In this document: one piece after another, positions 1 through 11,519 of the stretch | Layout: each line of letters opens with the position of its first letter | Numbering within the stretch: the first letter of the stretch is position 1 | Source: Lojkania enalia | Taxonomy: Eukaryota; Ascomycota; Dothideomycetes; Pleosporales | Direction: 5' to 3' | Length of the DNA stretch: 64,000 nucleotides | Assembly (NCBI GenBank): GCA_010094045.1 | Contig: ML986661.1 | Location: 138,697 to 202,696, forward strand | The notes under the pieces: generated by a model | The model's input: the letters and a program-made list of their open reading frames with translations, nothing else | Databases searched by the model: none | What the model was told of the DNA's origin: nothing | Made by a program: the position numbers and the translations under genes

Positions 1-2520
1 AGATTACTAAGCTTTAAGCAGCTAATAAAGCCGCTATATAATGTCGATTACATAAAAGAAAGTATATATAGAAGGAAGGTAACCTAATAATTAAAGAAAG
101 CGCTTAATTAACTACTCTAAAAGAGTTTAGTACTTATATTTATAGAAAGAAGAGTAGAAAGAAGGCGCGCGTTAATAGAGGCCAGCCGACTTAAAAGTAC
201 TATAGATAGTATAGTAAGGCTAGATATAACTCGCGGACGTGTAAAAATAATGCTATAGATATAGAAGAATAGGCTACTATACTATATAGTATAATAGAAT
301 ATAAGAAAGTATAATATTTTACGAAAAGTAGTCGCGATTTTAGTATAGTCTTAATATTATAATTAGCTTACTTAGGTGATTAGCTCGCTTATACTATATA
401 TTATAGATTTATTATAGTTCGTATATAGTATTTATAATACTAAGAAAAAGTAGCTGCTTCGATAGTTTAGCCGCTTTAATAGTAGAATACGTTATAGTAT
501 TTGTTACGCTAAAACAAAGTAGCTACTTTAATAGGATAGCCGCTTTAATAGTAGAATATATTATATAGAATTTTATAGAAACTAGATCTATACTACTATA
601 TAGACTAGCTAGATCGGTAAAACCTTTCTCTATTATAGTTATAATAAGTTAGTTGTATTCTAGCTAGTAGCTAATAGCTATTACTAGTAGCTAGTTTAAA
701 TATTATAGTAGAGGTAGTATAGGTATAAAGGTATTATAATACTACTATAACATTTCTTAAAGATTTATCTTTTTTCCTCTCTTATAAAATATTATCTTAT
801 ACTCCTCTTTTTTAACTTTTTAAGTTTCCTATCTATATAATACCTTATATTTATTAAGTAAAACTAGGAGGCTAGATTTATTAAGAATATAACTAGAATA
901 GAAAGTAAAAAGCTACTATAGTAGAATAGTTATCTATAGTATTTAGTAAAGTAAATAGTAGAATAAGTTTAGATTATAATTAATATAAAGTACTCTTAAG
1001 TAAGCTAAAAAATTTTAGTAGTAAATATAACAACTATAATATATAATATCTTAACATCTATAAAATAATAGTATTTAGTAAGAAGGTAGAATTAAGTTTA
1101 TTCTTTAAATATATAAAGCTAACTAATTTTAAAGCTTATAAGCTACTACTAATATATTTAGTATACTATAACTAACTCTTTAATAGAGATATAAAGAAAT
1201 TCTTATATATATTAATTACTATATAAACTACTAAAAGTTAACTATAATCGAAGAGTAGATAATTATATAATATATTCTTAACCTAGAGTTATAAGAATTC
1301 GTGCTCTAGCTATATAAGATAGTAGATATAGTAGATAAATTATTAGCTATATATAGTAAAAAGCTAGTAGATAAGAATTAGACTAAAAGATATATAATAC
1401 ATATAAATATGCTTAAAATAGCGTTTAATAGGGTAAAAAACTACTAGAAAATATAATAGAAGAATTTTAAGGTTATTAATATATAGTTTAAACTTATTAA
1501 AAAGATAAAAGCTATATATAACTTTAATAAAACTAGTTTTTAGATAAATATAATTAGATTTATAAAAGTTGTTATAAGCTTAAAAAATATATATAAAGTC
1601 TAATCTTATATAGCTAGATAATTAGAAGTAGGTTACTATTATCTAGAATATCTATATAGTAGGATATATAACCCTATCTTTATTATCTATAAAGAATATA
1701 TCTATATTTCTACTTAATATAAAAAGATAGATATATTATATAATTAGAAGCTTTTAGTATCTAAAAATAGCTAGACGAATAATACGTTTAGTTTTAGGTA
1801 GTTAAAGTATTTTAATACTTATATAAAAGCGTGTAAGATAGAAGTATATTAGTATTATAAGAGGCTATAAATAGAGATAATAAAGCTTATCTAACGCTTT
1901 ATATTATATACTATATATAGATCTTAGGTATTATATAAAAGAATATTTAAGGAGTAAGTTATACATAAGATAAGTAGAAAGATAAAAGGGAAGAAAAAGA
2001 TACGTATATAGAAGTAAGCATATTATATATAGGTATTAGGGGGAATATAAAAATACTATAATAATTAGCTACTAATTTAAGATAACTATAAAAGCTACCT
2101 TAATTAGAATTTTAAAGACTACTATCTTAAGAATAAGATCTTTACCCTCTATATACTAGCCTATTTATTATATATCCTCTAGCTATTTAATATAGTTTAC
2201 TTAAGACTTTTAAAGTAAAAGTACTCTTAATATATATAAAACTTAACGTACTAGTATATCTTCTATATTAATAAAAAAAGACCTTCTACTAGTTTTTAGA
2301 AACGTATTTTTAATATATTTATATATAATAACTATTAAAAAGCTTTTAAGATATTAAATTTAATCCCTTTAAATATATAGGTAATATTTAAATACCTTAA
2401 ATTATAACTATATATTCTACTAGAGCTCTATATTATAGATGCTATAGATATTAAAGACTCTAAATAATACGCTTAAATTTTTATCTTAATTAAAGCTTAT
2501 ATAAAACTCTTTTAGCTTAT
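1..2520. repeat. RIP-mutated AT-rich repeat block
   Basis: Very AT-rich sequence dominated by TA steps, with CpA almost absent and stops in every frame. This is the pattern left by repeat-induced point mutation. It holds pogo-type terminal-repeat copies near 430-557, a stretch at 560-760 that recurs near 48690-48890, and from about 1080 a pogo-type transposase relic (listed separately). I see no intact gene. The left limit is the window edge. Confidence 0.85.
430..557. repeat. two tandem copies of the pogo terminal repeat
   Basis: Two units in the same orientation, ending near 487 and 556, each followed by TA. Both share the sequence that forms the right terminal inverted repeat of the pogo element at 50182-52558, including the segment GCCGCTTTAATAGTAGAA. 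Upstream, about 370-430 also matches 52440-52500. They look like ends of deleted or truncated copies in minus orientation. Confidence 0.6.
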
Positions 2521-2933
2521 TACCTATAATAACTTAGAGCGGGTTTATACAGCTTGTTAAAGGGGCTGAATTAATACTGTACTAGAACGCGCTTATAAAC
2601 TCTCGGATTACTAAGTTTAAAAAGTAAATAGAGATGCTAACCGAGCGAAAATCGCGCAAGAGAAAGAGGATATAGTAGAATAGGATAATAGGATATAGTA
2701 AGGGATTAGCGCGGGTGGCTACTAAAGACTTTAGAGCGCTCCAGGGCTTAAAGAAGGCTTATTATACGGATAGGTAAGAGAGGGCTCAACCAGGTATACG
2801 ATGATATAGGAACTACAGTAGGACTAGGTATAATACGTGAACATGTCAGGTAGATATATCTACTTCTTCTAAGTCGAATGCAAGTACTCAGTATATTTTT
2901 TCAGATGATTCTAATAATAGTTCAGCTGGTTGA
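1080..2933 (+). pseudogene. pogo/Fot1-type DDE transposase relic (copy A)
   Basis: A decayed transposase of the fungal pogo/Fot1 branch of Tc1/mariner. Near 2170-2400 a degraded reading recalls the family segment around LQPLD and the following conserved GL(I/V)P-N block, split by frame changes. Near 2540-2700 a coiled, basic C-terminal segment is readable (EMLTERKSRKRKR). The reading ends in a CCHC-like knuckle (partly lost, ending RTCQ-like) and an acidic Ser-rich tail with a TGA at 2931-2933. Most CAA/CAG codons appear as TAA/TAG. The 5' half is heavily mutated, while the last 250 bp is close to normal base composition. 1200-1330 matches the reverse complement of 52190-52310 in copy B, which supports the orientation. 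The 5' boundary is approximate. Confidence 0.65.
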
Positions 2934-3129
2934 AGTTGGTAGGCTTGGAATGCCAAGAAATTTTGGCTCACTCGATAAGGTGGCTCACTCGATGGTGCTT
3001 TACGTTATACCGCTACTACGTAGACTATAAGGTGTTAGGAAGCCTACGAAGAAGACTAACGTGGCTCATTACCCAGGTAAGGCTATAGGACTATACTAGC
3101 AATTGAACAACCCAGAATCGATGATCCTT

Positions 3130-3461
3130 ATGCAACCCTAGACAGGCAAGACGACTCTAGAGGTATACTATTATAAGATTAAGGCATCTGAGACGGCCAA
3201 GTGTAAGTTTGGGCTGGTTAAGTCAATCCTACACTTTATCTTCTACTGTGGGAGGTGGGCACAGAAAAGAGCGAAGCTTCGACAGCAGCATGGCGAGCGA
3301 TTTGGGGGCCTGTCGTACACGCATGGGGACTTTCAAGCCGGAAGGAAGGAGATGAAACCATTAATAGTCCGATAGAACAATGGAAATTCGATATTGACGT
3401 GGTACGAACCACGATCCAGTTTCCAAAGGACACGGGATGTCTACAGCCAGGCGAGTAAGTT
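3130..3461 (+). pseudogene. Tad-like LINE 3' fragment (end of the reverse transcriptase ORF)
   Basis: Reading + strand from about 3148 gives a stretch typical of the C-terminus of fungal Tad-type non-LTR retrotransposon proteins. It has a Cys-containing block around KCKFGLVKSILHFIFYCGRW and a basic helix with KLRQQHGERFGGLSY. Near 3330 the frame changes; the rest (GLSSRKEGDETINSPIEQWK through to TIQFPKDTG) continues in the frame that ends at 3458. So this is a 5'-truncated element with at least one frameshift. Base composition is near normal, unlike the block to its left, so RIP touched it little. The DNA at 3462-4113 is probably its tail plus intergenic sequence; I saw no gene there. Confidence 0.6.
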
Positions 3462-4113
3462 GTATTTAATATAGAAGAAGACAACTACGAGCGTCAACGT
3501 CTAGGAATACCTACGCCTACCGTATTACTAACCCGAGCATGAGCCGCCGCTCCACGAGACTCCGCTAGCGCACTACTGATTAAGAAGCGGCCGACGCCTG
3601 AACTACCCGGCGAATTGGCGACCACACAAAGCAACTCCGCTCGCTATCCACTTCTAACCAATAGCACACGGTAACGTATCACTTTTCTTCTTTTCTATGT
3701 TAAGTATGGTGTTAGACAAGCGATAAGCGGGCCTCATAGCTGGCTTCTGAACTGGAGCAGGCACACAGAGAGGATATATGGCTGGCACGTCGTAACGGCC
3801 TATACCCGCAGGGTGCATGGCAATAATGAGATATACATACACACATGCGTAAGCATCTCAGGAGTCTACACTAGCTACATTGGAATAGCGTCAAGCCCAA
3901 ATACTTGACACTTTAAGAAATTACCTTTAGGTAGTCTACTTCATGAGATAGCCACCAGGTCTAACTTCATGATTCAAGTTCGTTCGTGCTAATCTACATT
4001 GCTTCGAGCCGCATCTTCGTTGCGTCTACTAGTTTATCGTTAGAAATAGGCTACTGGGACAGCGCTCTATGTGCAGATGGAAACCAGGGCTAGTAAACGT
4101 AAGCCAAAGAAGC

Positions 4114-6577
4114 CTACTCCAACAAAACAACTGCAGCCTTACTTCTAAGGTCTCTCGAGCTAAACCCTGCCATGAACTGAATACAACCCGCCGGAATCAC
4201 CCATTGTTTTTCATCCACGCCCCAATAACTTAGATCTCTCCTCATCAGCTCGAATTTTACCCTCTTCGTTTCACCTGCCTTGAGGCGGATTTTTTCGAAG
4301 CCCCTTAAAACTTTTAGCGGCGTGCCTTTAGGAGTCGTGCTTTGAGGCAGCGAGATGTAGAGTTGCGGTACCGCATAACCTGACCGATGGCCGGAGTTAG
4401 TCACCTCTACCGTCACTACGGCAACGGTGTTCCACAGGTCCTTCAGCCCGCCAGGCGCAATACCCTTAGATTCATCCGCAAGTGCAGGCAATGGGCCGCC
4501 AACAACATTCACATTTAGGCTATCTTCCATCCTGAAAGTCGTGTATGAAAGCCCAAAGCCGAAGTCGTAGAGCGGCTCTATGCCATTGGCGTCGAAATGG
4601 CGATAGTCAATCAACTGCCCCTCTACGAAATCAACCTGCCATGCATTTGGGTCCGTCTCCATTTCCACTGACTCAACGATCGGTGGACCATAGTCTGACG
4701 CGGTCTTGGGAATCGTATATGGGAGCCGGCCTGAGGGCTCAACATCACCCCAGAGAATATCAACTATGGAATTTCCAGACTCCTCTCCCGGATAGTGGGC
4801 AGCCAGGATAGCCGTCACATTTTCGTTATCAGCCCAGGGCATAAGGGTTACGCCGGGTCCGTGCGTTATGACTATAGTGTTGGAGCACATCGCCGCTGTG
4901 CTTTCCACTGCCATCGTGGCGTTCCACTGAAGATCAAGGGATAACCGGTCATGGCCTTCGGTAGCAAAAGCCTTCAAAAAGATTAAGCACGCATCCGGCG
5001 TTGGATATATCGTCCTAAAGAGTCCCTCTGCGACCTTCTCATTGTCAAAAAGTGGCTGCACCCGTCCGCCGAGGGAATCCACATGGTCCTGTATTGCCTT
5101 GAACGGAGTGACGAGGCTAGTATGACGAGCAGTGCCAGATCCGCCGCCAATGTCAAGGGTAACCATTTCGAAACCTTCAGTTTGTTGGCCAATGTCTAGA
5201 AAGGCCGAGCCAATGGCTGGATATGGGACGTCGTTACCGAAAAGTCCAATGTTCGTCTCGTTTGTCAATGGCAATGTTCCGTTCACGTTTTTGAGCAGAA
5301 CGGTTCCTGCTGCGCCGACTTCGCGTATAATTTTTGCGTGATCTGCACGAACATCTCTAGCATTAACTTCTGCATATATGGAAGGCATGCTAGAGCCGTG
5401 GCCATACTGATAGGTCAAGAACAAACCCCCACTGGCAGGATCAACAGAGGGATAATCTTCATCTTGACCAAGCAGAAAGTATGGCGTCATGACTCTCTTA
5501 GCCATGTCGTCGAGACGGTCCTCTGACACAAAGGCATCATTGATTGCTTCTAAAAGTAAAGTGCCAAAGTAAGAAGGGCCAGCGACTATACTCACATTCC
5601 CCGGCATCTCCATGTCTAAACCTGCATTGGCAGAGTCCACTGTCGAGTGTGTGGCGTACCAGTCCGACATGACATACCCGGCAAATGCCAACTCATCTTT
5701 AAGAATGTTAAGAATATCCGAACTGGCACAAGAGTAGCTCCCGTTCACGCGATTGTAGGCGCACATAACCGCCGATGTTCCTGCTTGGACTGCGTTCGCG
5801 AAAGGCCAGACGTAGAGCTCGTGGAGTGTTCGGTCGTCGATGTTCGAAGAGATGGCTTCGACGACAATGCCATTGCTGACGACCGTAGAGGTTCGCTGTG
5901 TTTCCTGTTCGTTTCCGACGTAGTGCTTCGAGCATGCCTGAACGCCAACCGATTGTATGCCTAAAACAGAGGCGTTGATTGCCACACCGGCCAGGTAAGG
6001 ATCGGGACCGAAACCTTCCCAATTTCGACCGCCGCGAGCATTTCGTCCCATGGGTCCCGTAGATGGCCTGCCAAATGGTCAGTTCACATAAGAGAGCACT
6101 GGGTAATAACTAGCACACCCTAAATGAACATGTGCGCCTTTTGCCCTAAACTCTACCCCAAGGGCAACTGCGCGGTCGTACATGAGACTCTTATCCCATG
6201 TTGCCGCGGTGGTTATGCCAGAGGGAAATACACTAGTACCATCTGAGCGAGCATATCCACTCGGTCCGTCCGACAGACACAGGCCCTTGAATCCGAGCCG
6301 TTTGATGGCTCCAATTGTGCCTACACATGGCAGATTCGGTGAGCTGTAGCTGCCGGTGACCAGGCCAATCTTCTCGGTGTTGTTCAGCTGAGACACGAAA
6401 TAAACTGCCTTTTCCGACGCATTAAACCAGGCTGAATGGAGGTGGTCAGCAAGTTGTGCAGTGCGGAGCGATGATTGGTTGCGTACAATACGGGGATCTT
6501 CGAGGCAAAGCAGCACCCAAAGTAAACTGTAGAAGAGCAATGATTGGCACGAAGCAACGAGCCCCCAGAAAATGCAT
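4114..6577 (-). CDS. Secreted GH3 beta-glucosidase
   Basis: Predicted extracellular glycoside hydrolase family 3 enzyme releasing terminal beta-glucose from cello-oligosaccharides or glucosides. Three exons: 6577-6487, 6431-6119 and 6067-4114 (785 aa). Intron 6432-6486 has donor GTACGC and a CTGACC branch; intron 6068-6118 restores HLGPSTGPMGRN. The ATG at 6577 gives a clear signal peptide (hydrophobic PIIALLQFTLGAALP followed by RR). GH3 landmarks are the N-domain RNWEGFGPDPYL, the predicted Asp nucleophile in VMSDW (about D270), KAFATEGHDR, the C-domain HYPGEESGNS, and a C-terminal fibronectin III-like domain with FGFGLSYTTF and LRGFEKIRL. Length is normal for the family. An alternative upstream codon in the frame of exon 2 is TTG and was rejected. 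Divergent from the RTA1-like gene at 7103, with 525 bp between them. Confidence 0.92.
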
Positions 6578-7102
6578 GACTGCTGAGATTGAATCGAAAT
6601 CTCTCGGGACTTAGTTGCATTGCATTAGGATCAAGTTACGTTGTCCACATTTTGAACTCACGATCGGCGAAACGTCATGTGAGGAGCACAAGGTTAGAAA
6701 TACCACTAACAAGTAGTACCGAAGCCCGAAATGAAGCATACGCGGCTCGAATCCGAGCGTGACGGAAATCAATTCGATCTTTTATCCTAGTTGATTTATA
6801 ATACGCGTATCATCTCGGAGGCTTAAATGGCTCACACTGTATCCGTGTAGCTAATATGGAATACGCGTATAGAGAAAGGGAGGCCTTGCGCACCGACCAC
6901 GACATAGTCGGTTTCGTTTCACTTTCAACCCGCTCTCCTTGCCATTTGCTTGATTGTAGTGGGAGGTCCTCATCGAGAGTGCATGCATAGCATCCATTGG
7001 TAGTAGTATATGTATAGGAAGCCTGTAACTTTTGTATGTCCACTTCACTCTTCGGCATTTCCCCTCAGATTCATAACTTCACACGCTTTCAACACTTTCG
7101 CA

Positions 7103-8126
7103 ATGTCTTCCCCGGCTAGATTTAAATTTTATCATTATAACCCTTCTTTCGCGGCAGCCGTGACTTTCGTCGTTTTCTTTACAATCGCCTCAATCCGCTA
7201 TGGCCAACTTCTCATCAAGAATAGGACTTGGTATTTTGTTCCTTTTCTGATAGGATGCACGTGTAAGTCTAAGAAGTGGATCATTTGGCCTTTCTTTTGC
7301 TAACCCCGTATATCACAATAGTTGAAGCTATCGGATATGTTGCGCGAGCCATTTCTGCAAAACAAACTCCCAACTGGAACCTTAAGCCGTACATTATGCA
7401 TAGCTTGCTAACTCTCCTTGGACCAACATTTTACGCCGCTTCGATCTACATGGTGCTTGGCCGCCTTATTCGCCTTCTCGATGCGGGTTCCTACTGTTTG
7501 ATACGCCCGAAATGGCTCACGAGATTCTTTCTGATGGGAGATATCCTGTCTTTCCTTGGTCAAAGCGGAGGTATGCCCTGCATTCACTCGTGCAATCGCC
7601 AAAACCTCGGATTGGCGGTGATTCTCATTTTCCAGCAAGCTAACGCAACCATCTAGGCGGCGGTATCCTTGCAACTGCGAAATCCGAATCATCGCAAAAG
7701 CTCGGAAACAATGTAATTCTTCTCGGGCTTGGGATCCAGGTCGTCTTTTTTGCTTTCTTCATGGTTATTACCATTGCGTTCCACTTTCGCATCACAAAAT
7801 TCCCTACAACAAAGTCACTCTCCATTGCCACCTCCTGGAGTACGTTTATTTGGGTGCTCAATCTCGCTAGTCTGCTCATCATGGTGCGCTCCGTGTTTCG
7901 CATGATAGAGTACGCACAGGGTAATGACGGGGCATTATTGCAAAGAGAGCTTTATCTCTATCTTTTGGATGCTACGCTAATGCTTGTTGTCGCGGTGGTG
8001 CTCAGTGTATACCATCCCAGTAGGGTCCTTCAGGAATGCAAGATCTTGGATAAAGACAGCGAGGCTACAGACACAAGGGACAATTATCCCATGATTAGCG
8101 GCATTGGGCGTGCTGGACGATTCTGA
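7103..8126 (+). CDS. RTA1-like seven-TM membrane protein (copy A)
   Basis: Fungal RTA1 family (RTA1/RSB1/RTM1-like); members are integral membrane proteins linked to lipid-base or toxicant export and resistance. The substrate here is unknown. Three exons: 7103-7262, 7322-7570 and 7657-8126 (292 aa). The introns (59 and 86 bp) restore the family blocks TFEAIGYVARA and GQSGGGGILATA. Other hallmarks are FYAASIYMVLGRLIR and the MVRSVFRMIEYAQGNDG segment. Multiple hydrophobic helices are evident. It is a diverged duplicate of the gene at 10161-11085 and has an extra intron relative to it. The two lie on either side of a Zn2Cys6 regulator. 8127-8596 is the convergent spacer; nothing else was recognised there. 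Confidence 0.9.
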
Positions 8127-8596
8127 CCTTCTGATCGGTGTAGGAAGGCTGAGAAGAACCATTGATCCACCTTCCATATCGCATGTCGCTAGATAGACCG
8201 AAGGTACCTAGGTTGAACTCCATAATGGACAATTGTGCTACATACACTTCTACTTCTGCAATCTCTTCATTATGGTTCCCTGAAGATCGTCAATTTTGCT
8301 TATCTTGGTCTTCTCGGCAATCGTTGTCCACTGTCGGACTGGGTATATGTGATGAAGTAGGACAAAATTGCGGAGAAACTTGCCGGTATGATTTTCGATC
8401 AAGGTCCTCAGCTATCAGGGCTCAGTACCCAGTATGGGAGGAGAACCACGCACTAACTGCAACGCAATATGTACTTAATAATAGTTTTATCGAATTTCCT
8501 TCGCCTTAGGAGGAAGGCCAAGGTGAGCCATTATCAATGATAAAACGAGCGAAACGATTGGACACATCTATATGACAAGTTTGAATGTGAATTCAA

Positions 8597-9760
8597 TCAA
8601 CCCTCGGAAAGTACCCTGGCCGGCCAAGCCATATAATTATCCCAAGTAGAGTCGAGATTACTTGAGATTAGACGAATTAGGGATGAACCAGCGCCTCCAA
8701 ACACCCAGTATCGCCGGAAACGATGCAGAGCAGTCGCATAGTAGGCTAGGACTACGATCGCCTCGGGCCGACGCTGCTGCAAAGCCTCGATATACTCTTG
8801 GGAAACAAGGAGGGGCCATGCCATGGTTGCGTGTGTGCCCAAGTCACGTCTGGAAGGATGTAGCCTAGACGTATTAAGCACCCGTTGAATCCATTTCAGT
8901 GCGTTTTGGCATGCGCTGATGGACCAGGTACCTGAACCGGAAGATTCGAGAAAGTTGCTTAGCTCAAGGATCTCCGAATGTGTCGGCTGCGCCTCGACAT
9001 CATCGGAGAAACTTGCGACGCTAAGAAGAGGCTTCAGGTCCGATTGAAGAATAACCGCCCAAGAGCCATTGGCGAGAACGGCGCGAACACCGCGGTGAAG
9101 GTGAACGTAGTGCATAAATGAGTCAACAAAATCACAAAGGCTGTCGCGGTGTTTGCAAAGTGTTTCCTTGAGAATGTGGATGCCGAGGAAGGAGGCAAAT
9201 AGGAACATGGCGATGCAATTGGTGTCGGAGGTATCCTTTCTGGCTTGGTTGAATAACTCCAAGGCGCGGGTTTGAAGCTCAGTTGCCTCGTAACTGTACA
9301 AGGGTTCTGTCGAAGCGTCTGTCGTGGCCAGATGAAGTGCAGACAGGGCGAGGAGCTGGTCGAGAAGGTAGGGCGCCACGAGTGCATTGTTTATAGCAAT
9401 GTCGATAATGGGTTGGACCGATCCCTGGAGCGCCATATACTCTTCCATGTGAGACTCAGCATAATGCAAAAGGGCCATGTGGATAGCGGTGAAATGAGCC
9501 CCATTGCCGGGACTCTGCGTCTCAAGCTGCTCGATCTTGATCGTGGCCGGGAGAGTAGACGGGGCGAGAGGGTTGGGGCTGTAGCTTGGCTCTGGGAATG
9601 AGCACAGCCGATCGGCAGTGACACAATTTGCACACTGCGGGCGCCTTTCATCGCATTTGATGTGCCGCTTCTTACACTCGCGGCAGCCCTTCCTAGATTT
9701 GCGGTGGGCACGACGGAGCCTCGGACGAGAGTCGTACGGCGGAGTGTCTGAGCGCGTCAT
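8597..9760 (-). CDS. Zn2Cys6 transcription factor (sterol-uptake-regulator-like)
   Basis: Single-exon predicted nuclear regulator, 387 aa. The zinc cluster is at residues 26-53 with spacing C-x2-C-x6-C-x6-C-x2-C-x6-C (CRECKKRHIKCDERRPQCAN..C). The preceding HRKSRKG is typical of the UPC2/sterol-uptake-like group, but the target genes cannot be read from sequence. The C-terminal part (MAWPLLVSQEYIEALQQRRP through ALHRFRRYWVFGG to WDNYMAWP) matches the usual end of this class. An open frame continues upstream to 10057, but the ATG at 9760 directly precedes the zinc cluster and upstream residues look non-coding, so I start there. It is divergent from RTA1-like copy B with 400 bp between starts, so regulation of that gene is plausible but inferred. 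Confidence 0.85.
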   Translation of the reverse strand: MTRSDTPPYDSRPRLRRAHRKSRKGCRECKKRHIKCDERRPQCANCVTADRLCSFPEPSYSPNPLAPSTLPATIKIEQLETQSPGNGAHFTAIHMALLHYAESHMEEYMALQGSVQPIIDIAINNALVAPYLLDQLLALSALHLATTDASTEPLYSYEATELQTRALELFNQARKDTSDTNCIAMFLFASFLGIHILKETLCKHRDSLCDFVDSFMHYVHLHRGVRAVLANGSWAVILQSDLKPLLSVASFSDDVEAQPTHSEILELSNFLESSGSGTWSISACQNALKWIQRVLNTSRLHPSRRDLGTHATMAWPLLVSQEYIEALQQRRPEAIVVLAYYATALHRFRRYWVFGGAGSSLIRLISSNLDSTWDNYMAWPARVLSEG

Positions 9761-10160
9761 TTGACGGGGGAAGAGGGCAAACAGAAGTAGCCAGCCAGCA
9801 GCATTGGAACGAATACGTGTATTTCGGGACGAGTGAGGGTGGCAGGCCGTGTTCGAGCCAATGTGTCTGTCGAGAATCGGCTTTGGCCGTCTCGGCGCTA
9901 AGGCGCATCTATACGCGTATCCGCGAAGCTTCGTGATCGCCACGATGCATAGCACGGACGGTTTCTCCTTGCACACTTGCCGCGCTTGGGCTTCTTCTCC
10001 AGTCGCGCCCACTTTTCTATGGTCGCAAATACGAGTATATACCCTGCGTCGTCGCACGGGCTACACATCTAGGAAAGCGTCTGTTAGTCCTTGGTTATAA
10101 GCTCTCCTGCAACGGATTAGTCTTCCTCTTCCATCCCCCGCAGTTTGTTCCTCTGCAGAC
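9761..10160. promoter_or_regulatory. Shared divergent promoter of the Zn2Cys6 gene and RTA1-like copy B
   Basis: 400 bp between two head-to-head start codons. No specific operator was identified. Co-regulation is inferred only from the arrangement. Confidence 0.5.
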
Positions 10161-11085
10161 ATGGCAGAATTGAAACCATACAGAGACTCCTACTACCTCT
10201 GGAAATACATCCCGTCAACGCCGGCCGCAGCCCTTTTCGTCGTTCTCTTCTCATTGGGAACATGCTATATTGCGTGGTGCATCGTCAAAACTCGTGCCTT
10301 TTTCTGCATAGTATTCACCATTGGTGGATTATGTACGTCCATTCCCCCTCCTGCTTCCATGCTTGAATTCGAATTGATTCTGGATTCCCTCAGTCGAGAT
10401 AGTTGGCTATTGCGCCCGCGCTGTTGCTAAGGATAGGACTGAACAGCTCATGCCCTATGTCATCCAGAGTCTGTTCATCCTCCTAGCACCAGCCCTCTTC
10501 GCTGCATCTGTCTACATGGTGCTAGGTCGTCTCATTCGATGTCTTCGTACCGAATCGCTCTCCATTGTCCCCGCTCGATGGCTCACCACGACCTTCGTTT
10601 GCGGGGATGTCATTTCTTTTGTTGTGCAGGGCACTGGCGGCGGAGTCATGGTTACTGCTAACAGCATGAAGACGGGAGAAAGCATCATCTTAGGCGGGCT
10701 ATTCGTTCAGATCATTGTATTTGGATTGTTCGTTGTCACATCAGCCATATTCCACGCACGATTGAACAAACGACCCACCGAACCCTCTCTCGGCAAACAC
10801 TCTACGTGGAGGAGCACGATGGTCATGCTATACGTGGCTAGCGCATTCATCATGATACGGTCTATTTTCCGCGTAGTTGAGTATATCATGGGCAACAACG
10901 GGTACCCGCTCAGCCACGAATGGACACTTTACGTCTTTGATGCGGTCTTGATGCTTGGCGTTGTGTCCGTGTTCGCTTGGAGGTTTCCGGGTGATATTGT
11001 TCCCCGGAAGGTTCAGGATTTTGAGACTGTAGATGGGCCCATGGAAATGCAGGGCACTGGTCATGACTATTCACGGACTGGGTAA
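10161..11085 (+). CDS. RTA1-like seven-TM membrane protein (copy B)
   Basis: Second RTA1-family protein, 287 aa, predicted multi-pass plasma-membrane or vacuolar protein. Two exons: 10161-10332 and 10394-11085. The 61-bp intron (GTACGT...CTCAG) restores FEIVGYCARAV. Family blocks are LFAASVYMVLGRLIR, GTGGGVMVTA and MIRSIFRVVEYIMGNNG. The C-terminal tail is short and polar. It lacks the second intron of copy A. Shared blocks across the whole length mark the two as paralogues. 11086-11520 downstream shows nothing I could name. Confidence 0.9.
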
Positions 11086-11519
11086 GGCGGCGGTTAATGC
11101 TTAGATACGTTCCTAGATATATCTCAAACCAAATTTTCACTCTGAAGTTAAGTGAATTGGTCTAATTTCTCTAGCACCAAAATGTGCTATTCATGTAAAT
11201 ACGCCAACTAGAGCGACGCATTGGCAGCTTCTGGTGATTAAATGGCGGTATTGATTTGGGCTCGAACCCATCTAAATGCCTCCCGTGGACGAACTGCAGA
11301 AAAAGGGCGTGTATTTTAGTGTCAGGCCTCAAGTAATCTCTTCTTCTACATATTGCACCTAATGAGTTACTAAAATGAGGAGGAGCTAAAGATGAAGCTG
11401 GTTTGAAAGTCCTGGACATCCTCACATATTGCAACCAAGATAACCTGTCTATTAAATATAATGAGATACTCGAGAATAATTACTCATAACCAGCTATTGA
11501 GGCGATAGTACGTCCCCTC

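Noticed and set aside
6384..6620. 78-codon minus frame starting at an ATG at 6620
   Set aside because: It runs across the GH3 first intron in the wrong frame; the ATG at 6577 gives a proper signal peptide.
8162..8509. 115-codon + frame downstream of RTA1-like copy A
   Set aside because: Lies in the convergent 3' region; no domain and non-coding-like composition.
9761..10057. N-terminal extension of the first Zn2Cys6 protein
   Set aside because: In frame, but adds 99 residues of non-conserved, basic sequence before a well placed ATG; it covers the promoter of the divergent gene.
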